Assembly: GCF_019688735.1 (NCBI RefSeq) | Contig: NZ_JAIFYA010000004.1 | Span: forward strand, 62,001-126,000 | Length of the DNA: 64,000 bases | Source of the DNA: Thermosulfurimonas sp. F29 | Lineage (GTDB): Bacteria > Desulfobacterota > Thermodesulfobacteria > Thermodesulfobacteriales > Thermodesulfobacteriaceae | Direction of reading: 5' to 3' | Shown here: one piece after another, positions 9,281-17,021 of the stretch | Numbering within the stretch: position 1 is the first letter of the stretch | Layout: each line of letters opens with the position of its first letter | The notes under the pieces: model-generated | Database searches by the model: none | The model's input: the letters and a program-made list of their open reading frames with translations, nothing else | Told to the model about the DNA's origin: nothing | Made by a program: the position numbers and the translations under genes

Positions 9281-10219
9281 ATGGTGATGAGGCGAGGGCA
9301 TGATTCGGAGGGCGTGCAGGTTCGGATTCAAAGGGTGATTTTGTGGGCGCTTGCGGCCAGGGGGTTTTTCTCGCGGTATGTCTTCCATGGTGGATCGTGC
9401 CTCTACTTCTTCTATGAGAATGTGCGCTGGTCGGAGGACCTCGATTTCGTAAAGCATCGGGGTAATCCCGATCATCCGACAAAAGATCTCGCCGCGATAG
9501 AGGAGGCGCTGAGGGAAGCGGTGCGACTAATCCCTGTTTTCATCGAGGAAGTGGAATCCGCTGAAGTCAAGTGCCAGAAAAGGACGGGAGATGTCCTGCG
9601 GTTCATCGTGAAGGTCTCGGTGAGGGGCGAACGACGCAAAACCCGCGTCAATGTCGAGATCGCAGATGTCGCCGCCTACCGCATCATGGTGAAGCCTTTC
9701 GAGCAGGCTCTCATTGCGGTGGAAGATCCCCTCGAGATCCTTGCCGACAAGATGGTGGCGCTTGCGGCCCGGGCACATTCCTGGGGGGAACCTAAAGTAC
9801 GCGATGTACTCGATCTCTACTTCCTGGGAGAAGGCAGGGGACTCCTGCGCCCGGAAACCCTCTCTGAAACCCTTGACATTCTTGTCGAACTCATCGTCCG
9901 CAAACTCAGGGACTATCGCCTGAGCGCGAGCGAATTTCAAAAGGGGACGGAACACCTCAAGAGGTGGCTCGACCGTCCTGAGACCCTTGAGGACCTCCGG
10001 GTAACCTTCATGAGGTATGCGCTTCCGTCGCATCGCGCAGGCGAGCTCGCAATGTATGTCTATTGCGAGCAGACTCTCCGTTTCGCAAAGAAAGCGCTTT
10101 CGGGAGGAGGACTGTTCGAGATCCTGCTCGAGAGGATGCGCACCATGGAAGCTGAATCCAGTAAACACTCGCGGAAGGTATCGTTTTCGCCGGGTTCTGC
10201 GCCCGTTCCTGGGTCCTGA
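9281..10219 (+). CDS. AbiEii-type nucleotidyltransferase toxin
   Basis: About 312 residues from ATG 9281 (ATG 9287 is equally possible; both follow GGGAGGAG). The family signature is clear: FHGGSCLYFFYENVRWSEDL in the N-terminal 45 residues, the GG...R.S.DLDF nucleotidyltransferase core. A later KVRDVLDLYFLG segment matches the conserved D-L-Y region after the catalytic domain. AbiEii toxins add nucleotides to tRNA or other targets and arrest growth during phage infection or plasmid loss. The AbiEi antitoxin gene follows after 35 bp. The toxin-first order is the reverse of the usual AbiEi-AbiEii order. Confidence 0.85.
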   Translation: MVMRRGHDSEGVQVRIQRVILWALAARGFFSRYVFHGGSCLYFFYENVRWSEDLDFVKHRGNPDHPTKDLAAIEEALREAVRLIPVFIEEVESAEVKCQKRTGDVLRFIVKVSVRGERRKTRVNVEIADVAAYRIMVKPFEQALIAVEDPLEILADKMVALAARAHSWGEPKVRDVLDLYFLGEGRGLLRPETLSETLDILVELIVRKLRDYRLSASEFQKGTEHLKRWLDRPETLEDLRVTFMRYALPSHRAGELAMYVYCEQTLRFAKKALSGGGLFEILLERMRTMEAESSKHSRKVSFSPGSAPVPGS

Positions 10220-10254
10220 AAAGAACACCGAAAAAGCGGAGAAACGGAGGAAAG

Positions 10255-10956
10255 ATGCGATACAGGGAATGGATGGAGTTCGAAAAGATCCTCGGCGGCC
10301 GCCGGGTGTTTTCTTTCCGGGATCTCACCACATATTTCGGTGTAACCGGGCGGGCGAACCCGCGATCCCTGCGGGTGATTGCACATCGAGCGGTAAAGGA
10401 TGGAATCCTGTGGCGCCTTTGCAAGGGGTGGTACGCCTTCGCGGACGACCTGCCGGATCCAGAGGAAGCCGCAGTCACCATTGCCTGGCCGGCCTATGTG
10501 AGCATGGAGCGGGCACTCTCTCTTGAGGGTGTTCTTTCGCAGGGAATCCACACCGTCACCATTATGACTCCGCGGGCGTGGCGTTCAAAAAGGTCTTTCA
10601 CGCTCGAGTATCCCGACGGGACGAGATACCCGGTGGAGGTGCGCTTCCTCGGCAAAGCGCCGGCCGATCTCTTCGGCAAGGTGGCCCCGCCCGAAACGGC
10701 TCTTGCGGACCTCCTTTGCGTGCGCGGAGGGATTGAGGGAAGGTGGAGCTACCTGAGACAGATTGCGGGCGATATTTACTGGGATGAGGTGGACCTCGAG
10801 GAGCTCTTCCGGCGTCTCCGCAGTCATCCTTCCGGACGCGGGGGAAGCGTCCTGCACTTTCTGAAAACGCTGAACATCCCCGCAAAGGCGACGGAGAAGC
10901 GAACTTTTCCGTCCGAACGGCACAATCGAACCGCCGGTACTTCGCCATCGTTTTGA
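10255..10956 (+). CDS. AbiEi-type antitoxin / transcriptional repressor
   Basis: A 233-residue protein starting after GGAGGAAAG. The N-terminal 60 residues form a winged helix (FSFRDLTTYFGV ... LWRLCKGWYAFAD), the AbiEi DNA-binding head. The remainder contains WPAYVSMERALS, TIMTPRA and PPETALADLLCV, patterns typical of AbiEi C-terminal domains that neutralise the toxin and assist repression. It is encoded directly behind the AbiEii toxin, and the inverted repeat at 9234 is a plausible target. The last 30 residues after LHFLKTLNIP look like an unstructured extension. Confidence 0.82.
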   Translation: MRYREWMEFEKILGGRRVFSFRDLTTYFGVTGRANPRSLRVIAHRAVKDGILWRLCKGWYAFADDLPDPEEAAVTIAWPAYVSMERALSLEGVLSQGIHTVTIMTPRAWRSKRSFTLEYPDGTRYPVEVRFLGKAPADLFGKVAPPETALADLLCVRGGIEGRWSYLRQIAGDIYWDEVDLEELFRRLRSHPSGRGGSVLHFLKTLNIPAKATEKRTFPSERHNRTAGTSPSF

Positions 10957-11034
10957 CGCATTTGACGCGCCGGGACCCCCGAAAGTTTCTCATGTGCCGT
11001 TTTCTCGCCGTTATTTTTGCGATGAAGAGGAGCG

Positions 11035-12297
11035 ATGCGCCACTTGGACCTCTTTTCGGGCATAGGCGGGTTCGCTCTGGCCGCCCGGTGGGTGTGGGGC
11101 AAGGCCCACCGGGTGCTGGCTTTCGTGGAGATTGATCCCTTCTGCCAAGAGGTTCTGCGAAAACACTTCCCGGGGGTGCCCATCCATGACGACATCCGAA
11201 CCTTTAAGGCAACCCACCTTGTGGGACGGGTTGACCTTCTCACGGGAGGCTGGCCCTGTCAGCCATTCAGTCACGCCGGGAAGCGAAGAGGCAAGGCGGA
11301 TGACCGCTACCTCTGGCCGGAAATGCGCCGCATTATTGAAGAATGTCGGCCCCGCTGGGTTGTTGGTGAAAATGTTGCTGGAATCATCAACCTGGCGCTC
11401 GACGATGTGCTATCTGACTTGGAAGCCCTCGGTTACGAAGCATGGCCGATTGTTGTTCCGGCTTGTGCCGTCAATGCCCCGCACCGGCGAGATCGAGTGT
11501 GGATTGTCGCCTACAATGTGGCGGACTCCGCAGGCTTGGAATGCACACCAAGGGCCGAAGAGCAGGGAACTTTACGAGGAATGCCTCAAAACCGGGAAAA
11601 GCGCCATCACGCTTGTGGATCAGGCGAGGCACTTCTGGCCGACGCCGAGGGGTGGCGGGATGGTGAACGGTCCAAGCCTTGCGGATCTGAGGCGGGGCAA
11701 AGCAAAGGGTCGCCTAGAAGCGGAAGTCATGCTGAGAAGCAAAATGTGGCCGACGCCGACCTGGGCGGATGCGAACAACCGCAAGAGGCATGTGGGAGGC
11801 AATCTTTCTCTGGCCGGGGCGGCCTTTCTCTGGCCGACGCCGAGAGCGCAAGACAGTTACGATCGGTGCAACATGAAAACCATGGAACGGATTTACAATC
11901 AGGGGGGCGATCTTACGCTTTCCCGAAAAGTACGGGTGGAGGCCAAATGGGGCCTTTGGCCAACCCCGACCGGAAGGGACTGGAAGGACGGTTCGAACAC
12001 GACCGTCCCGACGAACTCCCTTCTTGGGCGGGAGGCGGTCTCCCGATGCCATGGCCAGTCACGGAGTGGATTGAAGGCGAAGAAGGAGAGGATCGGGAGG
12101 TTGAGCGTGTCTTTCGTGGAGTGGCTGATGGGGTTCCCCTTGGGCTGGACGGATGTGGAGTAGAGTGCAGGCCGCACCGCAACCGCAGACCGAGGCTTCA
12201 GGCTCTGGGGAATGCCATCGTGCCACAGGTGGCGGCTGTGATATTCGAAGGGATCAAGAAAATCGAGACTGAAACAGCCAAAGGAGGCTTATCGTGA
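11035..12297 (+). CDS. dcm: C5-cytosine DNA methyltransferase
   Basis: A 420-residue enzyme starting after GAGGAGCG. Motif I reads LDLFSGIGGFALA, motif IV GGWPCQPFSHAGKR with the catalytic Cys, motif VI WVVGENVAG, motif VIII HRRDRVWIV, and the C-terminal motif IX-X region QALGNAIVPQVA. These transfer a methyl group from AdoMet to cytosine C5. No restriction gene is adjacent, so it is an orphan or phage/plasmid-protective enzyme. The stretch between motif VIII and X is low-complexity and repeats VADA/LADAE units. Those DNA units read as WPTP in the +1 frame, where a 343-codon frame is open (see next entry). The stop overlaps the GTG start of the CCA enzyme (GTGA). Confidence 0.9.
   Translation: MRHLDLFSGIGGFALAARWVWGKAHRVLAFVEIDPFCQEVLRKHFPGVPIHDDIRTFKATHLVGRVDLLTGGWPCQPFSHAGKRRGKADDRYLWPEMRRIIEECRPRWVVGENVAGIINLALDDVLSDLEALGYEAWPIVVPACAVNAPHRRDRVWIVAYNVADSAGLECTPRAEEQGTLRGMPQNREKRHHACGSGEALLADAEGWRDGERSKPCGSEAGQSKGSPRSGSHAEKQNVADADLGGCEQPQEACGRQSFSGRGGLSLADAESARQLRSVQHENHGTDLQSGGRSYAFPKSTGGGQMGPLANPDRKGLEGRFEHDRPDELPSWAGGGLPMPWPVTEWIEGEEGEDREVERVFRGVADGVPLGLDGCGVECRPHRNRRPRLQALGNAIVPQVAAVIFEGIKKIETETAKGGLS
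11132..12163 (+). CDS. Possible second protein in the +1 frame inside dcm (WPTP-repeat family)
   Basis: A 343-codon frame with no stop, fully inside dcm and shifted by one base. It is normally what one would discard, but its translation has order: WRTP, FWPTP, MWPTPTWAD, LWPTPRAQD and LWPTPTGRDWKDG follow at intervals, and the end is VEWLMGFPLGWTDVE. From memory, proteins with these WPTP units and a VEWLMGFPIGW ending are common database entries beside or over phage-type dcm genes. Either this is real dual coding or a frequent annotation artefact caused by conserved dcm DNA. No good ribosome site precedes the ATG at 11132. Kept at low confidence. Confidence 0.3.
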   Translation: MIPSAKRFCENTSRGCPSMTTSEPLRQPTLWDGLTFSREAGPVSHSVTPGSEEARRMTATSGRKCAALLKNVGPAGLLVKMLLESSTWRSTMCYLTWKPSVTKHGRLLFRLVPSMPRTGEIECGLSPTMWRTPQAWNAHQGPKSRELYEECLKTGKSAITLVDQARHFWPTPRGGGMVNGPSLADLRRGKAKGRLEAEVMLRSKMWPTPTWADANNRKRHVGGNLSLAGAAFLWPTPRAQDSYDRCNMKTMERIYNQGGDLTLSRKVRVEAKWGLWPTPTGRDWKDGSNTTVPTNSLLGREAVSRCHGQSRSGLKAKKERIGRLSVSFVEWLMGFPLGWTDVE

Positions 12298-13502
12298 AAA
12301 TTTTTCTTGTCGGCGGTTATGTGCGGGATCTGTTGCTTGGTCGCAAGCCATCCGATCGCGACTGGCTCGTGGTCGGGGCCACGGAAGAAGAGTTTCTGGC
12401 TAGGTTCCCCGGCGCTCAAAAAGTGGGGGGCCACTTTCCTGTTTTTCTAGTAAACGGCGAGGAATACGCATTCGCCCGCATGGAACGCAAGGTGGCTCTT
12501 GGGCACAGAGGCTTCGAGTTCGAGTTCGGTCCTCATGTCACCCTAGAAGATGACCTGCTACGCCGTGACCTCACCATCAACGCCGTAGCCATGGATCTGG
12601 AGACTGGGGTCATCTTCATGGCCCCCGGCGCTTATGAGGACTTTCGGCTTAAACGGCTTCGTCATGTATCTGAGCACTTCGCGGAGGATCCTCTGCGCGT
12701 GTATCGCGTAGCGAGGTTCGCGGCTCAGTTACCGGACTTTTCGATTGCATCCGAAACCATTGCGCTTATGCGCAAACTGAAGAGAGAACTTCACACTTTG
12801 TCCGCCGAAAGGGTCTTCATGGAGCTAAAGAAAGCCCTGGCCGCTCCAGCTCCGCGCCGGTTCTTTGAAGTGCTTCTCGAAGCTGATGTTCTTGATGTTC
12901 ACTTCCCGGAAGTGCAAGCTCTCGTTGGAGTTCCCGCCGGGAAAAACAAACATAAGGACGAAAAAGACGCATTCGAGCACACCATGAATGTGCTTTCGTA
13001 CCTGAAGGAACCATTGCTCAGGTTCGCCGCTCTTTGCCATGATCTCGGCAAAGCTCTTACCGACCCTGACCTCTGGCCGTCCCATCATGGTCATGACAAA
13101 CTGGGCGAAGGACCTGCTCGGACTCTTTGCGACCGCTTGCGAACCCCTGCAAGGTGGAAGAAAACGGCGCTTATGGCTACCACACTTCACATGAAAGCTC
13201 ATCGTCTTCCTGAGATGCGAGCCGGTAAAGCGGTAAAACTGATCGAGGTGCTTGCCCGTTTCCCGGGTGGGGGTGTGCGCGGTTTTTTAGATCTCTGCGT
13301 GGCTGATGGTATGGATGCTGATGTTGCTGAAAATCTGGTGCAACGGTCTCAAAAAGTTCTGGCCATTCGATTGCCAGAAAGATATCACGGTCTTGGGCCA
13401 AAGTGCGGTGAGATACTTCTCAATCTGCGAGCGCAGGCGTGGAAGCGTTTCGATTTGAAAGGAACTTTAGTAACGACATGGCGAGTTTCATTCACTTTTT
13501 AA
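12294..13502 (+). CDS. cca: CCA tRNA nucleotidyltransferase with HD domain
   Basis: A 402-residue protein from a GTG with AAAGGAGG just ahead. The class II nucleotidyltransferase head is textbook: FLVGGYVRDLLLG, then PSDRDWLVVG, later RRDLTINAVAMD and AEDPLRVYRVARFAA. A C-terminal HD domain has FAALCHDLGKAL and HHGHDKLG. This domain order and length match the E. coli type of CCA-adding enzyme (about 410 residues), which repairs and completes tRNA 3' ends. It is unusual on a mobile element; with AbiEii-type tRNA-directed toxins nearby, tRNA repair after toxin attack is an attractive idea but only inference. It overlaps dcm by 4 bp, so translation is coupled. Confidence 0.85.
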   Translation: MKIFLVGGYVRDLLLGRKPSDRDWLVVGATEEEFLARFPGAQKVGGHFPVFLVNGEEYAFARMERKVALGHRGFEFEFGPHVTLEDDLLRRDLTINAVAMDLETGVIFMAPGAYEDFRLKRLRHVSEHFAEDPLRVYRVARFAAQLPDFSIASETIALMRKLKRELHTLSAERVFMELKKALAAPAPRRFFEVLLEADVLDVHFPEVQALVGVPAGKNKHKDEKDAFEHTMNVLSYLKEPLLRFAALCHDLGKALTDPDLWPSHHGHDKLGEGPARTLCDRLRTPARWKKTALMATTLHMKAHRLPEMRAGKAVKLIEVLARFPGGGVRGFLDLCVADGMDADVAENLVQRSQKVLAIRLPERYHGLGPKCGEILLNLRAQAWKRFDLKGTLVTTWRVSFTF

Positions 13503-13531
13503 ACGAGCTTGAAAGAAAAGGGCAAGTCCGC

Positions 13532-14248
13532 ATGGCTTATCAGAGCGATAATTGTATACTCTTGCACGGTGACTCGCTGGAGATACTACCGCTTTTGCCT
13601 TCCGAAGCATTTGACGCCATAGTAACCGACCCACCCTACGGAGTGAACTATGCGCCTTATGACGACGCCGAAGTGTTTTTCGAGCTCGAAGACGAGTTCC
13701 ATCGCCTTCTGAAAAACTCGGGGTGGTTCGTTTTCTGGTGGTCCACCAAGAAAATGCCGGCGATAGGGCGCATAAAAAGGTTCGACTATGTTTGGATGCT
13801 CTCCGTGGTTTTCGCGCGCACCGTTTCGAGGTGTGTGCTCGGCTGGCGCACCTTCACGCCGGTGCTTGTTTTCTCAAAAGGCAAGCCCACCGTCTTCGCA
13901 AAGCGCCAAGACGCCATCCCCGCGGTGGAACTTCCGCAGTTTTTGGCGGATCCCATCAGGCAGGGAGACTTCAAGCCCACCTACGCTCAAGCCTGCCTGC
14001 TCGAGATGTTCGGCAAGAACGGAGTGGTCTTGGATCCTTTCGCGGGTTTCGGTTCGTTGTTGGTGGCCAATGAAGAGACCAGAATAGCCCGGTTGGTGGT
14101 GGGGATCGAAAAAGACGATAGCAGGGTCGAAAAGGCCCTTGAGATTCTCAAAAAGCGGGATCTCAGCGTTTTGGGTAAGGGTGAATCCGGTTCCGTCGAC
14201 CAAGGACTTGAGTCTTTGCCGCTCTTCGGGGCGCTTCAGCTTCAGTAA
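13532..14248 (+). CDS. DNA methyltransferase of the DPPY (N6-adenine/N4-cytosine) class
   Basis: About 238 residues from ATG 13532, preceded by AAAAGGG; the frame is open from a GTG at 13439, but that part overlaps cca. Motif IV reads VTDPPYGVNYAPY and motif I VVLDPFAGFGSLLV, with the order IV-then-I of the beta class. It binds AdoMet and methylates an exocyclic amine in DNA. The N-terminus LLHGDSLEILPLLP is typical for the start of such enzymes and supports the short start. No cognate nuclease is visible, so it is an orphan modifier, probably part of an anti-restriction set together with dcm. Confidence 0.85.
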   Translation: MAYQSDNCILLHGDSLEILPLLPSEAFDAIVTDPPYGVNYAPYDDAEVFFELEDEFHRLLKNSGWFVFWWSTKKMPAIGRIKRFDYVWMLSVVFARTVSRCVLGWRTFTPVLVFSKGKPTVFAKRQDAIPAVELPQFLADPIRQGDFKPTYAQACLLEMFGKNGVVLDPFAGFGSLLVANEETRIARLVVGIEKDDSRVEKALEILKKRDLSVLGKGESGSVDQGLESLPLFGALQLQ

Positions 14249-14260
14249 AAGTCCGGTCGT

Positions 14261-14287
14261 TTGGGTCTGAGTGTTACTGTGTATAAT
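14261..14287 (+). promoter_or_regulatory. Promoter candidate for the second toxin-antitoxin cassette
   Basis: A consensus -10 box TATAAT at 14282-14287 with TTGGGT 15 bp upstream at 14261. It is placed 46 bp before the first start of the cassette. The -35-like half overlaps the left direct repeat. Confidence 0.45.
14264..14278. repeat. Left 15-bp direct repeat of the AbiEii-like cassette
   Basis: GGTCTGAGTGTTACT; the partner at 15504-15518 differs only by T to C at position 12. The two copies bracket the AT-richer cassette at 14333-15503 almost exactly. This fits a target-site duplication or an excision site. Confidence 0.6.
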
Positions 14288-14332
14288 GGGAACACGAGGT
14301 GTATAAAGACAACAGAAGATGATGTGGAAAGC

Positions 14333-14698
14333 ATGGAAGAAAAACGCCGGCTTGAACAAAGCTGGATAGCATTTTTTTACGAGCCGCAGACACTTAAAGT
14401 TTTATTAGCGTGGGATTGTGACATATCCCCCGAGGAGCTTGTCAAAGCGGTTCGGCGAGGACAATCCCCTTACTTTGAAAGGGCATTACAGAAATTAGGA
14501 TGGTTTTCTCTACTTGCCATCGTTGGTGACATTGCGGTTTTGCATGCCATGTTGAGGCAAAAGGAGAGATTCCTTCGCCGAGTTGCTGATCGCCGCTTAC
14601 GGAGACATTTGAGTGACTATCTGGCGCTCGCTGAACATCTTTTGGGACAGAAAAGCGATGGGAGAGTTGGCAGAAGTAACCGCCATGGTAATGGATAG
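14333..14698 (+). CDS. Small protein encoded before an AbiEii-like toxin, candidate antitoxin
   Basis: About 121 residues from the ATG at 14333; an upstream in-frame ATG at 14261 would add 24 residues but overlaps the promoter and repeat. The protein is helical, with YEPQTLKVLLAWDCD near the start and a basic C-terminus (RRVADRRLRRHLSDY). No family is recognised. It overlaps the following AbiEii-like gene by about 40 bp, as antitoxin-toxin pairs often do. It does not look like AbiEi (no winged-helix head). Base composition is AT-richer than the flanks, which suggests separate acquisition. Confidence 0.6.
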   Translation: MEEKRRLEQSWIAFFYEPQTLKVLLAWDCDISPEELVKAVRRGQSPYFERALQKLGWFSLLAIVGDIAVLHAMLRQKERFLRRVADRRLRRHLSDYLALAEHLLGQKSDGRVGRSNRHGNG

Positions 14699-15503
14699 GC
14701 GTATACAGCAACACATCAAAGCTCTCGGGCAAATCCTCAAAAAAGCTCGAGAGGTGCAACAGCTTTATCCACGAACATTTTTCGTGCTAACTGGTGAAAC
14801 ATTGTTATCGTTTTTCTACTTACATCATCGCTTTTCTCAAGATCCTGATTTTGTAATTTCTGGCGCACCCGAGAGGGAAGAATACCAGATCATTCAAACT
14901 TTTTCGCGAGCTTTGCGCGAAATGGGACGATTAGAAGCAATCGACATAAACCCCGAGTTTGGGCATTACGAATGGGTGTTACATCATCCCACATCCGTCT
15001 CGAAAGTCGAAGTAACGCGCAAATTCAATCGTGAGGAGTTGCCCTGCAAGTGCGTAGAGGGCTTAAAGGTAGAAAGCTTAAAAGGGGCTCTGTTAGGCAA
15101 AGTAGAGGCTTTTATGTGGCGTTCCGATCCGAAGGACTTGGTAGATCTGCTTGTGGCGTATCAACATTACCCGCTTACTGTTATACAAACACTAGAGCAT
15201 GCTCAAACATGGATTTCCGATTTTCGATATATTGATTTTCTGATTCGTTTGGAGAATGCTGAGCTTAATTTGCAAGGTTTGATATTGTGGAATGTTCGAG
15301 AAGAAGAGCTCTTGCATATACGCCATGCTCTTATTGCTCATTTCACAGATCCGCAAGCCCTAATGCGGTTTGCAAGGCAAATCAGTCGCAATATGATCGA
15401 TCCTTCACCGCATCCTCTTGAGCTTATACAGCAAGAATTATCTTCTATTAATGGGGTCGTCAAACAGGCGACATTTTCAGCCTCTAAAACCTTGGAATCG
15501 TGA
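14658..15503 (+). CDS. AbiEii-like nucleotidyltransferase toxin, second copy
   Basis: About 281 residues from ATG 14658; starts at 14685 or 14691 are also possible. The signature FFVLTGETLLSFFYLHHRFS...PDF corresponds to GGTxLxxxYLxHRxSxDLDF, though the first Gly pair is GE and the DLD is DPD. A later KVEAFMWRSDPKDLVDLLV matches the conserved K-E-R-DxxDL region. Changes at the catalytic acidic residues may mean reduced activity. It is preceded by a non-AbiEi small protein. The cassette is AT-rich and bracketed by direct repeats, unlike the first AbiEii pair at 9281-10956, so the two were acquired separately. Confidence 0.7.
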   Translation: MGELAEVTAMVMDRRIQQHIKALGQILKKAREVQQLYPRTFFVLTGETLLSFFYLHHRFSQDPDFVISGAPEREEYQIIQTFSRALREMGRLEAIDINPEFGHYEWVLHHPTSVSKVEVTRKFNREELPCKCVEGLKVESLKGALLGKVEAFMWRSDPKDLVDLLVAYQHYPLTVIQTLEHAQTWISDFRYIDFLIRLENAELNLQGLILWNVREEELLHIRHALIAHFTDPQALMRFARQISRNMIDPSPHPLELIQQELSSINGVVKQATFSASKTLES

Positions 15504-15518
15504 GGTCTGAGTGTCACT
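15504..15518. repeat. Right 15-bp direct repeat of the AbiEii-like cassette
   Basis: GGTCTGAGTGTCACT, one mismatch from the copy at 14264. It begins at the stop codon of the toxin gene. Confidence 0.6.
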
Positions 15519-15550
15519 AAATCACGCCTAGGCATTCCTCCAATCATTGA

Positions 15551-15805
15551 GAACATCTGGAGAGCTGGGGGGTCCGCAGGTGCGAAGCTATCGGAAACTT
15601 AATTTTACATAAGATTTATTATCGGACATCGCGGTCGCATCCAGAGAAACGGAGAAATGTCGAACGCTTGGAGCTTGCTCTGGAATTGACGGAGGTGGCC
15701 CAAGAACTCAAGCGGGCACGGGAAATGGCCCCACAGAAGAAGACAAGACCCGTGCGTCTGGTGCGGACCTTCTTATTGCGCATGATCCGGCGAAGCGGTA
15801 CCTGA
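15551..15805 (+). pseudogene. Probable gene remnant without a start
   Basis: The 326 bp between the toxin cassette and the next gene hold no intact gene. One plus-strand frame is open from 15551 to a stop at 15803-15805 and ends with a protein-like, helical and basic segment (RLELALELTEVAQELKRA, then KKTRPVRLVRTFLLRMIRR). No start codon with a ribosome site precedes that segment. It looks like the tail of a gene cut by an insertion or deletion, perhaps by arrival of the neighbouring cassette. Family not recognised. Confidence 0.3.
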
Positions 15806-15829
15806 GTCTGCCGAACCGCATGTCGATTT

Positions 15830-16822
15830 TCAACGACAAATGGTGCTAGGAAACCCACAACTTTTTAAAGGTTGACCGGATCGGCTTTTGCCTTTCGCCT
15901 GTTGTTCTGGTTGTCTAAAAGTTGTCTTCAAGAATATTCCGTGAAGTTCAGGATGGAGCACAAATTTTAGTCCCAGCTCTTTGCAAACCTCTCTGGCTTC
16001 TTTCTCATCAAAACCACACCAGTAATCAGGTTTTGCAACAACTACACATTGCTTCAAAGACTCAATAATTTTGTCTCTGTAGTTTTCAACGATATATTGA
16101 GCCAAGGGAGTTCCATAGCATCTTCGGTAATACTTTAGATGAACAATGGCCTGCCATCCGACCTTAGCAAGTGCTAAGACAGGAGGATCACCCTCACTCA
16201 AGTAATGTTCAATTTGCTTTTTAAAAGCATGTCTAAAAGATTCCTGAGCAAGTGCCGGTTCAACCCAGTAAACAACAGCATTACCCATTCCTCTCTCCAC
16301 CACCTTTGGATTTTGATAGATGCGCAGGTAGTCCAAACCGCCCGGCAGATCAAACAGATTGTCATATTCCTTCACTTTCTTTCCAAACCTGACTGGAACG
16401 GTTGTGCAGAGATATACCAATCCCTGGGTCTCTCTTTCTAGGATTTTCTTAGCTCTCTCTTCCTTGGTCCTTCGTGCGATTTGTTTTCTTTCTATACTTC
16501 TTCTGCTTCTTTCCTTTTCTCTCCTTAACTCTTCCCTTGTTACGACCTCTACCTCTAGTCCCTCCTTTTTCAGGATTTCGGGAACATTCCCAAAAAATCG
16601 CCATCCCGGTGGAAGAAAAAACAAGTCTGCTTCTTCAAGGAACTCCTCATCCCAATAGGCGGTTTTTAGTTTCTTCAAGACTTCCTCTGGAATTTCTGCA
16701 GACTGCGGAGCAAGCCGGTATCTTGCCTCAAACGGAGGAGGACAATTCCATGGTGTCTCGGCTTCCTGCTCTGGAATGACTTCCTCAGGGCTTACTTCTT
16801 CTATGAGAATTATCTTTTTCAT
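15830..16822 (-). CDS. Hypothetical protein, AT-rich gene
   Basis: A 330-residue protein with AGGAGGTTCTTCCT directly before its ATG, so the start is secure. The family is not recognised. The N-terminal 40 residues are acidic and Pro-rich ([15 protein letters not shown]); residues 90-130 form a highly charged helix (EELRREKERSRRSIERKQ); the rest seems globular with many aromatics. Near the C-terminus KPDYWCGFDEKEAREVCKEL and FVLHPELHGIF stand out. GC content is clearly below the neighbours on either side, hinting at horizontal acquisition. No membrane segment or signal peptide. Confidence 0.6.
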   Translation of the reverse strand: MKKIILIEEVSPEEVIPEQEAETPWNCPPPFEARYRLAPQSAEIPEEVLKKLKTAYWDEEFLEEADLFFLPPGWRFFGNVPEILKKEGLEVEVVTREELRREKERSRRSIERKQIARRTKEERAKKILERETQGLVYLCTTVPVRFGKKVKEYDNLFDLPGGLDYLRIYQNPKVVERGMGNAVVYWVEPALAQESFRHAFKKQIEHYLSEGDPPVLALAKVGWQAIVHLKYYRRCYGTPLAQYIVENYRDKIIESLKQCVVVAKPDYWCGFDEKEAREVCKELGLKFVLHPELHGIFLKTTFRQPEQQAKGKSRSGQPLKSCGFPSTICR

Positions 16823-17021
16823 AGGAAGAACCTCCTCTTTCCGCCTCTGCCGGTAATTCTAACGATACTCCACCGACTACCCAAAGGCTACTCAAGCCAC
16901 AAAAGGAAGAGCCCGGAAAAGTAATCTCTTCTTTGCCGTTTTCCTCTCCTTCTCTTCCAATGATTCTAACAACACACGACTTCCACTCCGAAACCCTTGA
17001 AGAACTCTTTGAAAGCTTCAA
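16785..17021 (-). CDS. Possible small protein coupled to the upstream gene
   Basis: A 78-codon frame starting at a TTG that overlaps the stop of the gene at 17018 (TTGA) and ending inside the start of the 15830 gene. It has a mixed, partly hydrophobic middle ([17 protein letters not shown]). No family seen. If it is not coding, the 195-bp gap 16823-17017 contains only the promoter and ribosome site of the next gene. Confidence 0.22.
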   Translation of the reverse strand: MKLSKSSSRVSEWKSCVVRIIGREGEENGKEEITFPGSSFCGLSSLWVVGGVSLELPAEAERGGSSYEKDNSHRRSKP

